From Apricaphanius iberus (lineage: Eukaryota > Chordata > Actinopteri > Cyprinodontiformes > Aphaniidae), in NCBI GenBank assembly GCA_028564705.1, contig JAPXFQ010001704.1, forward strand, positions 682,001 through 746,000: DNA of 64,000 bases, read 5' to 3'. The notes under the pieces were generated by a model that saw only the letters and a program-made list of their open reading frames with translations, made no database searches and was not told the DNA's origin. Each line of letters opens with the position of its first letter. The stretch's first letter is position 1. The translations under genes and the position numbers were made by a program. Positions 35,396 to 50,399 of the stretch are shown here, in pieces.

Positions 35396-36663
35396 CAGTG
35401 CTTAAAACTCAAGGCATGTTGTCATCTGCTCTCCTCAGCACGTTATTATCCCGATCAGAGTCTGTTGGTTAAAATACTGTATACCTTCGATCAGACTGAC
35501 ATTAGCAGAATATACAATGCCTTATATCTTGTCCCACAGAATGATACTGAAACTGAGTTGCTTCTGCTGTCTAGGCTTAATTTATTTATTTTTATTCTGC
35601 GATCACATATTAGACCTTATATTTCAAAATGGCTACAGATGCATGACTACATCCGGAGGGGGATAGGAGTAAAATATTGGTGGGTCCTGTTCAACCCTCT
35701 GTTCTGCACTGGTATCTGATCAGGAGGCTAAGAACTTATTTTTCGAACATTTCTAATCTTGCTTAACCCATAAAAATAGGTTTAAAATAGATCTTCTTGT
35801 CTGAACAAAGATGATGAAAATAAGACTTGGTTAGGCCCTTTAGACATGAATAGACATTTTTCCATGTATAGCTTTGAACCTTTTACTTTTCAACAACATT
35901 TAGATGTTGTATTACTTATTTTCCTTGGGTAAAGGCCATTATTGGTAATGTTATTAGTTTGATGTGTTGGAGCTCTCACTATTCATGAAATAAAAATTCA
36001 TGCCTTCTTTGGCACATGAGCTTTGGCCTTATAACGGTTTCAGGTTTCCCCTGCCTGCTGAAAATCAGGTTTAAAGTATCTTAATAATAACTTATTATAG
36101 TGCATCTGGTATGAATATTTATTATCCATATTCATCAGTTTTTGGTCTGTTCTTGCCTTAAAATATGCAAATATATGGCGCCTATATATTATCTTTCCCT
36201 TGTGAGTAATGCACAATTAGTCTAACCATATGTCTCTTTATGGAAGACTCAGTGACACAAAGGACATGAACTCCATTCAGTTGTTGCATTTCAATGTTAA
36301 AGTGCTGCAGAGAACAGCTGGTCTTCAGAACTTTGGTGCAGAGTTTGTTCGTTTTACTAAATTGTTTTCATGAAAAGAATAGCATGAAAAACAGCCCTCG
36401 AATCGGCCTTGCACAACAAAGATGCTATACTGCAAATATTTCTAACCATACCTTCAATTTATTATGTTATTAATAATTTATTATTCTATTCTATTAATGT
36501 ATTATTGTATTTATGGTCTACATTAACAAGTTTTAATTAATTGAACTTTTTCTAAATGGCAAAAAACTGTGTTTTAACAGGTGATTGCTTTCATACCATT
36601 TTTCCTTTTTAATGTTGCTCCCACCGTAATAGCTGAATTCTGGAATTAACATCTCTAGATTCA
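35396..36663. other. No gene recognised
   Basis: A 113-codon plus frame at 35378-35719 is the longest. It resembles no family I know, and part of it derives from a repeat. Confidence 0.45.
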
Positions 36664-36707
<44 letters not shown>

Positions 36708-36719
36708 CGCCCACACACA
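36664..36719. repeat. (CA)n microsatellite
   Basis: About 56 bp of CA units with three interruptions at the right end. Confidence 0.96.
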
Positions 36720-37005
36720 GAGACTAATATTTGGCAGTTTGCCTTTTAGACTAATTGCGTGGCATCTGACAGGGTCTCAAACCACTGAGTTTTAATAATG
36801 ATGATATGACAATTTCCCAGCAAGCCGAGGTTCCCCACAGATCAGTTTACAGTGCTAATTAAGCAGGTTAACACAAGTGTTTAACTGGGAGATGGACAAT
36901 GGCTGTTTGGTTTAAATAGTTGTTTTATTTTGAGCTTTACTGTCACTGGGGCTCAGTAAGTGGTTGTTCCATAAGTGTTGTATATAATAATGAGACCACC
37001 TTATA

Positions 37006-38342
<1,337 letters not shown>

Positions 38343-38344
38343 TA

Positions 38345-38918
38345 TATGGTATCTAGGCATAGCATTTTGACCCCTTGCTAATAATGTGTTGGCTGCCAAA
38401 CTATCGTTGACTTATCAAGGTACGGACTCCACTAAACCCGTGAAAGTGTGTTGTTGTCTCTAGTACCTAGTTGTTAGGAGCACATCCTTTAGATGCGAGG
38501 TGAGGCCTCCATGGACTGGACTTGCTTCACGAGCACATCCCACTGCTCCTCAAATTATTCCTGAACTGTCTTACCTTTGTGGCACGGTGCATTATCTTGC
38601 TGAAAGAGATCATAGTCACGAGAATTCAACAATTTTAAGTGACTGGTACATATTAAGGTAACATTCAGATAGATGGCAGAACACAAGGTTTTCCGACCAT
38701 ACACCATAGTCAAATACGCACGCTGTGAAATCTGTCTGATGTTTTTGTAAATTCTAAAGTATAAATTGTGACTTTTTTATAGAGAACATCACCAAAGGGA
38801 TAGTGGAGGAAACACCCTCTCAGCCCCCGAAATACTATGCCTAAAGGACCGATACAAAAACGTATTGTTGCCATTGACCCATATTTTGTTAAATTTATTT
38901 TCCGTTTGGTATTTTGTT
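38345..38918. other. No gene recognised
   Basis: AT-rich spacer between the Tc1 element and a TTAA MITE. Confidence 0.5.
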
Positions 38919-39613
38919 TTAAATGGTCTATATCATGCAAAATCAAGTTTTTTGAGTTTTCAATCCTATGGTAGTGCAAGGTTCTCATAAAACCACTCTT
39001 GAAACCACTTTTTTGTTGGAATTTTCTTTCTAAAATATCTTTGTGAAAACGCCTGTTTTGCTGCGAGGATTATCAAGCTGCTTATGTGATCTTATAACAG
39101 CATTCTATGTTTAATGAATTGATCTGTAGCTTCTCAGAATGTTCAGTAAATGAGTGCAAACAACACCCACAGCTTTTTTTATATGGTGGGCTGGAAAGAT
39201 CTGCTTACTGGACTCAACTGTGTTGGTTTGGGCTCCGTCTAAACCTGGTAGATTTAGCAGCTGAAATAATCTTTATTGACTCAATTTCTTACTAAAACTA
39301 AATAAATAAACCAAACATCCGAGCATTTAATATAACACAGTTTCATTGTGGTACTTGGTGCACTTCAAATTCACTGTCAGACTCCAGGTTGAGATGAGGC
39401 TCAGCCTGTTTTTCTCAGTCAGAGCGGCACTGCACGGGTAAGGTGGGGGGTGGGGGACAAGCCGTTTTACTTCGTGGTCCAACATTAACACCAGGATACA
39501 AGTTAAATTTCAGGACGAATTAATTCTATATAACAACAGCGGTAACATTTTATCATATATATGTATATCCCAAGAGTTGAAAGCTGTAAAATAGCATTAT
39601 ATAGCCCCTTTAA
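38919..39613. mobile_element. TTAA-bounded MITE, copy B (695 bp)
   Basis: Left end TTAAATGGTCTATATCATGC and reversed right end TTAAAGGGGCTATATAATGC are inverted repeats starting with TTAA. Inside, TTATCAAGCTGCTTATGTGA, AATTGATCTGTAGC, CAAACAACACCCACAGCTTT, and GGATACAAGTTAAATTTCAG recur in the same order in copy C at 58960-59756, and partly in copy A at 34249-34460. Non-coding; piggyBac-type target choice. Confidence 0.85.
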
Positions 39614-39984
39614 AATATTTTGATATAAAGTAAACTTATTTGTACAAAATACTCCTTACCCTGTAAGATTCGTTGCTGGACATTATGGTGGCTGGTCACG
39701 ACTAAAAACCTGGGATCTACACGGCTTAAAATTAAGTTTTCTCGTTGCAACTACAATCTTGACACACTAGATATCCCTTTGGTGCCCATGTTCCATATTC
39801 AACCTTTAACTGTGTGAGTAAGTCTAAATTGTCTCAAACCTGTTTGCTGAGTTAACTCAGAAGTTCTTTGGAGCTGGTGGCCTTATTTTTTTAAAGTTTT
39901 TGGTTAACTACTCATTCTTCATACAGACAACTTGAAATTCTTTAAAGGGGAGCACATTTATGCATTGATATGGTAGGCAACTTG

Positions 39985-40085
39985 GGGTTAAGTGCATAGC
40001 AAACAAGCAGAAGCTGGATTTGAACCTATGACCCTCCGAAAACAAGCCAACTACTCTACCCACCCAGCCACAGTCGCCCACAGAT
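39985..40085 (-). mobile_element. tRNA-headed SINE, head fragment
   Basis: On the minus strand: GTGGCTGGGTGGGTAGAGTA, GTTGGCTTG, CGGAGGGTCATAGG and the B-box-like GGTTCAAATCC. It matches the head region of the SINE at 52852-53085 (AGTAGTTGGCTTACAATCGG then GAGGGTCGTAGG). The body is missing. Confidence 0.75.
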
Positions 40086-40156
40086 CTCTAACTTAATTAG
40101 GAGTATAGTAACTTAAAATAAAACTCATATTCTAGTTTTCATATTGTGTTGTTTTC

Positions 40157-41682
40157 GGGGCTGGGCGATATGGTAACGTTTTTATATCCCGATATAGCTC
40201 AGTTTATATCCCGATATTGCTCAGTTTATATCAGATATGTACGATATACTTCACAATACAGCACTTTTTCTGTTAATTTATTTCATGTATAGTTTATTAT
40301 AAAATACAATATGGAAATGCAGCTCTGAGGGAACTACAGATATCAGTGATATTTTAGGGGAGTAGCTCAGCTCTACACTCTGCCTTTGAATTAAACATAT
40401 TGTTAGAAAAGCATCAAAATGTTGCCGCAAAACCTGCTGTCACAAATGTTATTAACTTTACAGCACGTTTTGGCCATTGCGTTTTTTTCCCTCTCCTCAT
40501 GCACCCTCTCGTTTTTATTTGTTTCACTATCTGCGTGTCTCCTATGTAAAAGAGAGGTGTTAGGTCGATATGTGTTCCCCCCTCATGATGTGTTCCGACT
40601 CCACCCACAACCGAGGCGGCTGCTGCTTGTAAATGTTAAACAGATAGATCACGTTAGGTTTAGGCACTGGTTCCCGAATAGTAGGATTAGGAAAATAGTC
40701 CAGTTATGTTTATCAATGCCATTTAGATATAAGAAGACCGACGCAGATCAGACAACAGTTGTTTATTAAGTTTACCAGCTTCCGGTCCAACACTACAACT
40801 ATTTTATCAACTGCTCAAGAACCACGACAACTAATACAGAGGGAGTCAATTAGCAAAAGCAGCGTTGAATCATGGCGTAGCTCTGATAAACTCCAGATGC
40901 TGTAGCACACCACTGATATGTTGCTAGAGAACAAAATGGCTTTTAGAGCCAGGTTCAAGCTGCGCATTGGGAGGGGAGGGGAGAAATGCGTAGACCAACT
41001 TTGGGTTGTCTGATTATCTTCTTTACATCCCTGCTCTTAAACGTTGTCATGGAAATCTGGGTCTCTGAGAGGCCTTGGATGAGAGAATATAGCAAAAGTG
41101 TCAGCCATATTCGTACATAGTTTATTTTACATGCACGGAGGGTCTCCTACTGAAAACCCCAGAGCTTCAGCACAGATGCAGGAGTTTAGACAGCATTCAG
41201 CCACACCCTATTGAATCGGCTTCTGTCCGATCATTACATCATACAGTTATGATAGGATAACCACAAGACCAATCACAGAACAACATGTAATAGGTAAACA
41301 GAGGATGTGTCATGAGGCAATAATGGATGTTTCACTTCAGTAGTCAGCAGTAAAAAAAGAAATAAAAAGGCATCAGCACTAATTTAAATAAGAACTATCT
41401 ATGTAATAAAAGAATGCTTACAATAAACTAAAAAAAACACTAATTCAGATGAGAATTAACTTTATCTAAAACGTAAGAGAAGGCAATAAAATTTAGCATT
41501 ACAAATGTGTTGGTTGTCATCTTCATCCCAGTTTTTTTCATGTATTGCAACATGCACAGGAATGCCATAAGGTGCATTGTGACGTAATTTACTGCCATAA
41601 AACCCTGGATAGAGATTCAGATAAAATGATAAACATTTTCTATCGTCCTGACTATATATTTCGTCATATCGCACAGCCCTAC
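40157..41682. mobile_element. hAT-type non-autonomous element (1526 bp)
   Basis: Left end GGGGCTGGGCGATATGGTAA and reversed right end GTAGGGCTGTGCGATATGAC match a widespread fish terminus with GGGCGATAT repeats (CCCGATAT recurs twice near the left end). The 8-bp target duplication TTGTTTTC is perfect (40149-40156 and 41683-41690). No transposase is recognisable; the plus frame at 40419-40769 has no motif. Confidence 0.87.
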
Positions 41683-41690
41683 TTGTTTTC

Positions 41691-44600
41691 AGTGTTTTTA
41701 CCCTAATATTCAATGATTTATGTTCTCAAGAGTTTGAAAAACCATTTTCACCTAATTAAATAAGAGCAAAATCTACCTCTGCGGATCTCCCAATCCAAGT
41801 AACACACATAGACTTTGACTCAAAAGCCAATTAAAAAAGCCAAAAGCCAATTATTTAATTACATTAAAATGGATTTCAAATGCTTGAGAAAAAAGCTTTG
41901 CAGCTGGTTGTCTTACTTTTTTTAAGTTCAGTCAACTTTTAATTTTTTACAGTCTGCAACATTACAATTAATGAAACTTTTTTTTTTTTTTTAATCAAAG
42001 ATATCTTACATTGTTGGGTGCCTTCATGAAAAAAAAAAATTGAGACATCCACCGGATCAAAGCCACACAATTTATATTAGCAGCTAATGTTAGGATGAGG
42101 CATTGATTCCCCTGGGTCTGACAAACAAGGTCTGTGAGTTTTTCTTTTCTTTTTTTTTTTTTTTACCATTCTGCTCAATGATTGATCTTTTTGATTGTAA
42201 AGGCTGTTTTCAGTTCTGAATGAAAATGCAGTGAACCCAGTAGAAAGGCGACATTCCTGCTTCACAGAGCGAAGACCGGTGGCCTTTTTTCGGACTCTCG
42301 ACTGTCTAGACTGAAAACCTGAAATCCAGGTAAATGTCAGGTGTTTTTAAAGTACGTCAGAGGCTACATTTCTCTCCTCTTTATTTCACATTTTTCCCCC
42401 TCCGTCCTCTTCTATCATTGCTTTCCCTCTCCATGATGTCTGTCTCTAATGTCAGTGCCTTCAGGGTGAGTGGCTCAGTGTAATCTTTCTCCCTTCATCT
42501 GTGGGTACACTCCCTTCTTCGTTTCCAGTTCTCTCTTCACACTCCTCTCTTCACCTTGCGTCTGTGATTTACCCTCCCCCTTTCCTGTTTCATAAGCCCA
42601 GGTATATCCCTCTCTGTCACTCTTTGTCTGAATATAGAGAGAGATAAAAACCACTAAGCCCTGAATTATGTGGCTGTGGTAAAGGTCACGGCCCTAGTCA
42701 TCCTGGATGACTGCGAAAGGAACAAGCGGCAGTCATTAGCAGCAATCTGTCTGGAACTAAACCAAAAATGGATCCCAAGAACAGATTTTTTACATCTAAC
42801 TCAAAGGAAGATTCAACTATAACTAAAAGTGGGTTCATCTTTTTTTAAGAAAAAAGTTTCAAAGATGAACATGTGAGGAGATGTAAGGGTGTAATAAAAA
42901 AAGTTTTCTAATATTACGCTGAAACAGGACAACTAAGTTTACTGTAAGAAAAACTACAATGAAAAAAATGAGAGATGGAACAATAACTTGTGGGTTCCAC
43001 AAACCCCAAACCGCCTCCATAAGAAAAACTAATATAATAAGACAAAGCGAAAATAATATCAAGCAGTGATCAGAAATGCACTGAAAGAAAACAGTCTTAA
43101 TTAAAAACAGATTCATGCTAAGTTCTGTGACAATAAGAAATGTACACAATCAACTGAGCTGGAAAAAAAGGTTTACAATAATTAATCGCTTTACATTTAT
43201 TATGTAAAATTCCTGGCTTCACCTCTATCTGCACCAGTGTTTGTTTCAGGCAGATTTATGCATGCACAAAAAATGGTTTGTTACATAAAACCATCTGGTT
43301 GCGTTTACATGAAAATAGCTTTCTAAAGGGCAGAATTTTTCAATATTAGATTGAAGAATAGACCAAGTGACTAAATGAGCCGTCTCGGTTGTCAATCATG
43401 CACAAATCTCAATGTCAGTAAATGACAGCAATGAACCTGGTCCAGTATTACAGATATATTTTTCTGGATAATCTTAAGTTTACTGTTAGTTTTTTTATGG
43501 TTATTATTTTAATTAATACAATAAAACTTTGATCATCCCCCTTTATAAAGTGGATTTAATAACCTCAAAAAAAACAATGGAAATGTCAAGAATTACCATA
43601 ATCTTCACATGAAATAAGGTTTGTTGACAAACCATGAATGACTGGATTTTTGATAGCCAGTGAGAGTGCTTAGGCTATAAACATTATCAGCTACTTTACA
43701 AGCCATGTCATGTAAACTATAATGACTGAATGATGTGCAGTGGTGTCTGCATAAAACAATTTTTGCTGACATGAAAATTGCACTGGCCATCTTTGCATTT
43801 AATTTATTTTGGTGTAAAATCCTCAGCAGGTTAAATCTTAAAATGGCTGTCATTTCATCCTGAAGATCAAAGAGCAAAACCAGTGCTTTGAAAAACCTTA
43901 AACCGTTTGCCAAACCAGCAGTGTGTGATCAAAAGAAGAGTCGCTGTCAGCAGGTGGCAGGCTATCAGGCTTTTAACAGTGTATCAGTCAATCATCTTTC
44001 TAGCTGTCCTCCCACCCTCATTGATAGCTCTCTATCAACTCCCTGATGCTATCTATTACTATAACTTGGTATCACTCCATCACCCCTGCAGTGCATCTTC
44101 TTCGTCTCTTAGAAGCTCCCTGACCTTCCTCCTTTACCACCTTGCAGCTTTCATGATCTTCCCCTCTTTTGCTGTTGTGTGTGGATCGATAGGTTAGTGC
44201 TAATGTCAGGCCATCTGACAGAGGACACAGCAGGCTCTAGAGGGATGCCAGGGGACACAGCATGACTTCATGTCCCCTTACCATCAGAAGGATGGTTGTG
44301 GCAGTGAATGTGCAGGTAGGATCCTGCATGTTCCTGTCAATTGATTCTCATCAGTCACTTTAAGTCCATGACAAGTTAAAGTCAGAGGAGAGAAACACAA
44401 AATATGCAGCATGATTCAGCACAGATACAATGTCTAGCCAAAGCAACAAAGATAAATCATGTTAGAGTCTGTGGTAATAGTTTGAGAATATAATAATTTC
44501 CCAAGCAGAACTGGAGTCACATAGGACATTCAGTGTCTCTGCAAGTATGTTTTCTGTATTATGAACGATTTATTGCTGGCTGAAGCAAAATTTTGAAGCA

Positions 44601-46399
44601 AACCAACATCTCTGTTATAAAACTAATTTCCCATTTGTACCTTTTCGTCTTGGTGACTTTCCAAAATAATGAGTCCTTTTCCACTCAAGTAACTGCAAGA
44701 GACACATGTTCAGATTCCTTGATTACCTGGGTGGCATTTGTGGGCAAGGCACCGGCCTTAACCGTACTTCCCTCTGATGGAATAAAAATGTCATTCTGAC
44801 ATTTTCTATGTGTGATCCAGGCTAAAATCTCCATTAACTGTTCCAGGAAGAGACACGCTCTGAGGCACATCTGACTGTGTTTATGAAGCACACAAAAGCA
44901 CTGCTTTGTGCAAGCTATATACATTTATATCTCTATAAAAAACTAAAAAAACTAAAGGAATATAAACCACAGATAAAGCCGCAGTTAAAATATAGATATA
45001 AAAAAAGATAAAAAAATTCAACTTAATATTCTTTATGTTTTGATATAATCCAATTGGTTAAATGTAAAAGCAGTAAAAACGATGAATAAAGTACTGCTAT
45101 GTCCTTCATTCTTCAGCTACTTAGCTCTCATCTTTTGGTTTATTTCTGAACTGGATTCACAAAGCAATGATCATTAATTACAAGCAGGAGCAGGGTCTCT
45201 CACTTTGACCATCAAGACACTAGAAGCATCTTGACAGTTGGATTCATGATAAATGGATATCTGCGGATTGTCGCATGGAAGGTTTTCTGAGGTATCGTAA
45301 ACTTATGGCTTTAAAGGCAGAAATTGGAAAGCTGCCTGGGCTACCGGGAGCTGCCAGACTGTTGTAACGCTCAGACTGGACTTCGCTGTGTGAGGAACAG
45401 CTGGGAGAAGTTCTCAGCCCAGTTGGAAGGAAAATTACCTGTAATTTGGCAATTGGAAGATTGACCACTTGATGGACTCTAAGGCAAGAGGGAAAGTAAT
45501 CTTCGCCTGTGCTAATTTCTTATCAGTTGGAATTCATCTTAGACCAAACATACTCCCTTGGATGTGAATGAAGAAGGACGCTCCATCCCCACAGTCAACT
45601 ATGAGCTGCCTTCAGCTCTCCAAGGATGCAAAATAAATCATACACAACAGACTATGGGATTAAGCTGTGTGTAGTTCATGGGCTCTGACTACTAATGCAC
45701 ACATATGCACACATGTACACGCACACACTTGCACATGCACACTTTTTTCCTTATTATCACTTTCCTGGCTGCTTCCTCTGCTCTCCTTCAAATTTCAGCA
45801 AACAATCGGTGCAGCGTGCGTTGGTTGCAGTGCTCTCATTTGTGAAACTGAATTACAACTACTGGTGCGCTCAGTGAATGCAAGCAACTGAGCAGTGATC
45901 TCTGGCTTCTCGCCGTAATAACATGTCAGTACTACAACGGAAGCCGTGGAGTAAATTGTTCGAGTTAAACGGAAGATAAAGTATTTGCTGGACTAACCTG
46001 TCCTGTGTCAAACATAAGGCTAACATAAACTTCATTGTTTCATGTAATTAACTTCCCTGTCCAGCAGAAAGCCCGCAACCTCTGGCTCCGTCTTCAAGTT
46101 CGTGTCCCTCATGAATAGTCTCCATCTGGTAAACGCTCCATTCTTGTTTTCTCCTGGTTATTTTTTTTCTTTTCTGTGGTATGGTTTCCTCCCTCTCACG
46201 GGGCAAAGCCTACGGATCGTCCTCCATTGAAATGTTTTAAAAATGATACAGTCCTTTATGCTCCTTTCTCATTTCTTCTCTTCACCTCTCCCCTTCCCCT
46301 CAACGTCACTGGCTAAAACGCTTAAAGCAAACAAGTTTAAACCCTTTCGGCTAACGTATTCAAAGATGACGATGCAACATGGCAGCCTCAGATGGGGGG
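41691..46399. other. Long stretch without recognised genes
   Basis: CT-rich tract at 42360-42600, CA-rich tract at 45693-45745. GTTTACATGAAAATAGC near 43306 is a lone transposon-end-like motif. Open frames at 42859-43149, 43605-44197 and 44593-44924 are short and motif-free. The plus strand near 45255-45360 reads through about 35 codons without a stop but resembles nothing I know. I see nothing to annotate with confidence. Confidence 0.5.
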
Positions 46400-46566
46400 C
46401 AGTGCACCCTCTGTATCTATAAACAATGTTTTCTAAGACACGAGAACACTTTCATGATAATGCGATTGTGATTAGACCTTGGTAAAATATTACCAGTCGT
46501 ATTTATGAAAGCAGTACTTGTTTTTTAGTAATAAAAAGCCGAATTTGTTACACACTGGGTCTTTAA
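46400..46566. repeat. Right end of a TTAA-type MITE
   Basis: GGGGGGCAGTGCACCCTCTG lies inside and the end is TTGTTACACACTGGGTCTTTAA in two overlapping parts (TTACACACTGGGTCTTTAA at the tip). The tip resembles the right end at 16532 (ATTACACACCGTGCCTTTAA). The left end is not identified. Confidence 0.5.
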
Positions 46567-46868
46567 TATGTGTGGGTTTTTATTTTTTTATTTTTTTCTA
46601 TTGACCGAGTCATATTCCCCCAATGTGAGAACAGTACAAAGACACCTTTTTTTCACCCTTGGTCCCAATGTAAATTCTCTGATCTGCCTATGGTGCGCCC
46701 CTTGACCCTGACTGCAGTACGACAGTTGGCCTGCATCTGTCTGACCTGTAATGATGTTGTTAGTTTTTCTACTCTTGATCTGGCTGTACTGATATTAATT
46801 TCTCCTCATGGAACAATACAGGACTATAAGGGGTTATTTAATTTTAATTGTAATGTAATGGTGGAATA

Positions 46869-47190
46869 ATGAGGCTGCACGGTGGTTAGCACTGTTGCCT
46901 TGCAGCAGGAAGGTTGTGGGTTCGTATCCCGGCCCAGGGCCTTTCTGCATGGAGTTTGCATGTCCTCCTGGTGCATGCGTGGGTTCCCTCCGGGTACTCC
47001 GGCTTCCTCCCACAGTCCAAAAACATGACTGGTAGGTTAATTGATCACTCTGAATTGTCCTTAGGTGTGGGTGTGTGCGTGCATGGTTGTTTGTCCTGTC
47101 TGTCTCTATGTGTGGCCCTGTGATGGACTGGCGACCTGCCCAGGGTGTACCCCGCCTCTCGCCCGTTGACAGCTGGAGATAGGCACCATA
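46869..47190 (+). mobile_element. tRNA-headed SINE
   Basis: The head GCACGGTGGTTAGCACTGTT contains an A-box-like TGGTTAGCACTG and, 30 bp on, a B-box-like GGGTTCGTATCCC, the internal RNA polymerase III promoter. The body reads GGTTCCCTCCGGGTACTCCG, CCAAAAACATGACTGGTAGG, TGTGATGGACTGGCGACCTG and ends GACAGCTGGAGATAGGCACC. This is a very common teleost repeat. Open frames on both strands over 46834-47214 are shadows. It is not a functional tRNA: no acceptor stem can be formed. Confidence 0.82.
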
Positions 47191-48789
47191 GTTTTTTAAT
47201 GTAATATAGTTCACCTGTTGTTATCTTTAAAAGGTTGGATAATGTGGATAATGGTCACATGGCAATGACATGGTTGAAGATAGCACTGTACACATCTCAT
47301 AGTTGGTCTATGCATAGGTGTGATAAAAAATAAACTTCACACATATACTTGATGCTTGGCTCATTTTGGGCTTTTTGTGCTTTCCCTCCAACTTCATAGA
47401 CAACCAGAAAATAAATGTGAAGACTTCCGGTGGATTCCTAGTGTTTTTCTAACATGTCAAAACAACAGCTTGTATCACACCTGGTGAACCAAACAAAAAA
47501 ACACAGGAAAAAACATGGTGGAATTTAAGGGGATAAATCACACTGAATCCGAGGCGACGTTTATCTCTGGCAGTGACATTCCTGCATCCTTTTTTCACTT
47601 ATTGCTCCCTTCCTCCTTCTTTCTTCCTTTGCTTCACTGTCAGCCACCTCACAACAACCTCATACACAGGTATACACACGCACACATGCACACACGCACA
47701 CACACACATGCACAAACATCAGTGCTCTACTACCAAGTCACCAAAGGTCAGTCTCTTTAATCTCCACTGACACAGTCGTTATTGGATTCTCCTCCACACC
47801 TCTAATGAATATGGATATTCATACACACATAATCTCGCTCATGGACACGTGCATACACACACTTCTATTGTAGATGCATCTTGTTGCCATTATAGTCCCC
47901 TTGTGACTAGCAGCGCATCAAACAGGAAAATGTGTCCTCGCTGATACATTTGCAGACCAAAATGTTTCTATCAAGAGAAATAGCATTCTCAGTCAGATGT
48001 AAGGCCGTGATAGCTTTAATTTCACACATGTGTTGGCACAACAGATATGAGTGTTGTTTAGTGCACCCCTTGAAATATTAAATGAATATTTTCTTTCTTT
48101 TTGAGCAGGGTGACATGTTAAGAACCATAGATCGGTTCATTTCCATAGGTGATCATTTTGTATCCATCATCAGACAAATCCTAAAAGTTAAGTGCTTTTA
48201 ATAATCAAGTAAGTGTTTCTATTTTACAGTAGATAAATTGCATGACTCCTTACACTAGAAAAAAAAAACATGCTTAGTGGTCAATACAGTAAAACTTTCA
48301 TAATATATAGTTATAATATAAAATATATTAATACTTTCCAACAACAATAAGCAGAACTCCCTCTTTAAGAAATTCCATGCTAAGTAACCCATGCTATGTT
48401 TTTGTTTACCATTGCAGGATAGATCATACAGAACTGACCTATATTAACCTTTGAAAAGCAGAAAAAAAAACTATATCAAAGGGCTATGATCAAGTGTCAG
48501 TCAATTTCTGCTCATGTACAGAAGGAAAGTTCAGTTTAACCTTTTACTCTTTCTGCTGCATAGCATACCCACTAGTTAACTCATTAACCAACAATAAACA
48601 AATAAAATTGGTTTTCCTTGGGACTGAGATCAAGGATTTATGATGGTGATTCTAATCAATTTATTTGGTTGCTTTTACGCCATTTGCTAACTAATTTCAT
48701 TGTATGTTCAGGTTCACTATTAGGAAGACACATTTGTGCCTGCGGATTAACTTTTTGGCTGATTTCTTAAAGGACTCATTTACTGGTGT
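47191..48789. other. No gene recognised; CA-rich tract
   Basis: An imperfect (CA)n tract lies at 47670-47716. Otherwise AT-rich spacer. Confidence 0.5.
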
Positions 48790-49015
48790 TTTTATAAATT
48801 TTCCAGTGTTCTCTAGTTAGAAAGAATGCCATCTGAATTGGTTTCTGACAAAATAAATCAAAGATTTCCAAGTCTATTTCATTTTATGCCAGTTCGATGT
48901 GGGAGTGGGTGTGGAGACTCACCAAGATTTGGGGGGTTGCTCATTAAGATTAATGACATGCAAGTTTCTGTCCTCTGATTGGCTAACTGCAACACTGCTC
49001 TTACACTGTCTCTGT
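48790..49015. repeat. Dispersed repeat, copy 2 (see 9600-9830)
   Basis: TTTCCAGTGTTCTCTAG, GGGAGTGGGTGTGGAGACTC and CCTCTGATTGGCTAACTGCA follow the order of copy 1. The GC-richer stretch after it (49080-49450) may belong to the same element, since it has the CpG-bearing look of a transposon interior. Confidence 0.6.
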
Positions 49016-50329
49016 TTAGTAAAATCAGTAACAAGGGACAAAAATTGTGCCAGTATTTAGCCTTATATGGAGTTTACCACCCAGTTTAGGCAGCATTACC
49101 GAACAAGACCGGACTTCAACGTGCACCTGGCCGCAGGAGGACTCCGGCTGGCACCAGAACTACAGTCTTCTGAATGCCACACACCCGCCAGTCAGACAGG
49201 TATTTGTCGACACACTTTTCCACCTTTGCTACTGAGTCAATCCTTGATAATTTATTCTCCTCTGCTTGGCAATATGCTTAAATTCAGCAAGTTGTCTTGT
49301 CTGATTTGAGGTAATAGTCTGTTCGGAACGAGTGCCACCACAGCATATCCTTCTCTTACAGCCTGAGACCTGGTACCTCTAGCAGCGGCAAAACGCTCAG
49401 CTTTTACCTTGCCAAAAATAACGTTCCTGTGGGCGGTCCAAAGTGACAAAGGTAAGGCTTTTTTTTATCTGCCTAGCAAGTACTTGTCAGGTCATCATAT
49501 TTACTGTGATAACAATGTTAGTGCATTCTAGTCTTCAACTTTATCTCAATACAAAACATCTAAGTGAATTTAGCTTTGAGAGGATATTTAAGTTTTATCT
49601 GCGTCTTCAGACTGTCGTGTTCTCCATGAAAAGCTGCTCTGTATTTTTGCTCTTGGTTTTATTTTTGTTGTCACATGTGAAACAAGTCGATAAATCCTTT
49701 CTTCTTTTTCTCTCAGCTGTTAACAGTTTCTACTTTTTTATCATAACATGATAAGCTGTTGCCTTCCTGGGAGCTTCTTTGAACAGTGGTTAGCGTCCCG
49801 TCTCCGTAAGGCGACTGATTGGTTCTTTTCTCAGCTAGTCCCCCTCACCTATTGGTTGAATGATTCTTCTCTCTGTTCCTTGCATCTTTTCCGTCACGTC
49901 GTGATTGGAATTTCATCATTGCTGATTTTCGTCGCGTCTCGGATTGATTGATGAAAATTATGTCATTATGCAATATTGGTTTTCATTTTCATTTGCTTTT
50001 CATCAAAAAAATACAAATTTGATGGAAATATTTTGTGAACAAAATTAAGGTTTTTTATATGGTAACATTATATACCCTATCCTAACCCTTATAAATATTT
50101 GTGTATAAATATCAGTCTTTGCCTGAATACTAACAAGCTGTAGAAGGCTAAGTCCTCTTGAGGCACCATAGATTGGGGCCAGCCTATCAACATTTGTTGA
50201 AATAATAAACATCTGAAACCACAGAGTGCATGCCCAATGTGCACTCAGTAGACAGCTGTGGAGCCTTCCTAGCTACAAGACAAAAGAAAACTAATGAAGT
50301 AATAAATTTAGCACGCCGTATATTGCATG
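49016..50329. other. Probable decayed DNA-transposon sequence, no gene
   Basis: 49740-49950 has several ATTGGTT/GATTGG motifs and TTTCGTCGCGTCTCGG, then TTTCATTTTCATTTGC; this looks like the right part of an element, but I could not pair ends. Confidence 0.4.
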
Positions 50330-50399
50330 AAAATTAGAGTTTGAACATTTGGGATGTAACCAGCCACTGGATTTTAACATTATTCAAGTACTTTGAAAG

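Noticed and set aside
35378..35719. 113-codon plus frame as a host gene
   Set aside because: Its beginning lies in a dispersed repeat also present at 32065-32180, and the rest has no known motif.
46834..47214. 126-codon minus frame, and a possible tRNA gene near the head
   Set aside because: The region is a SINE. It has A- and B-box-like motifs but cannot form a tRNA acceptor stem.
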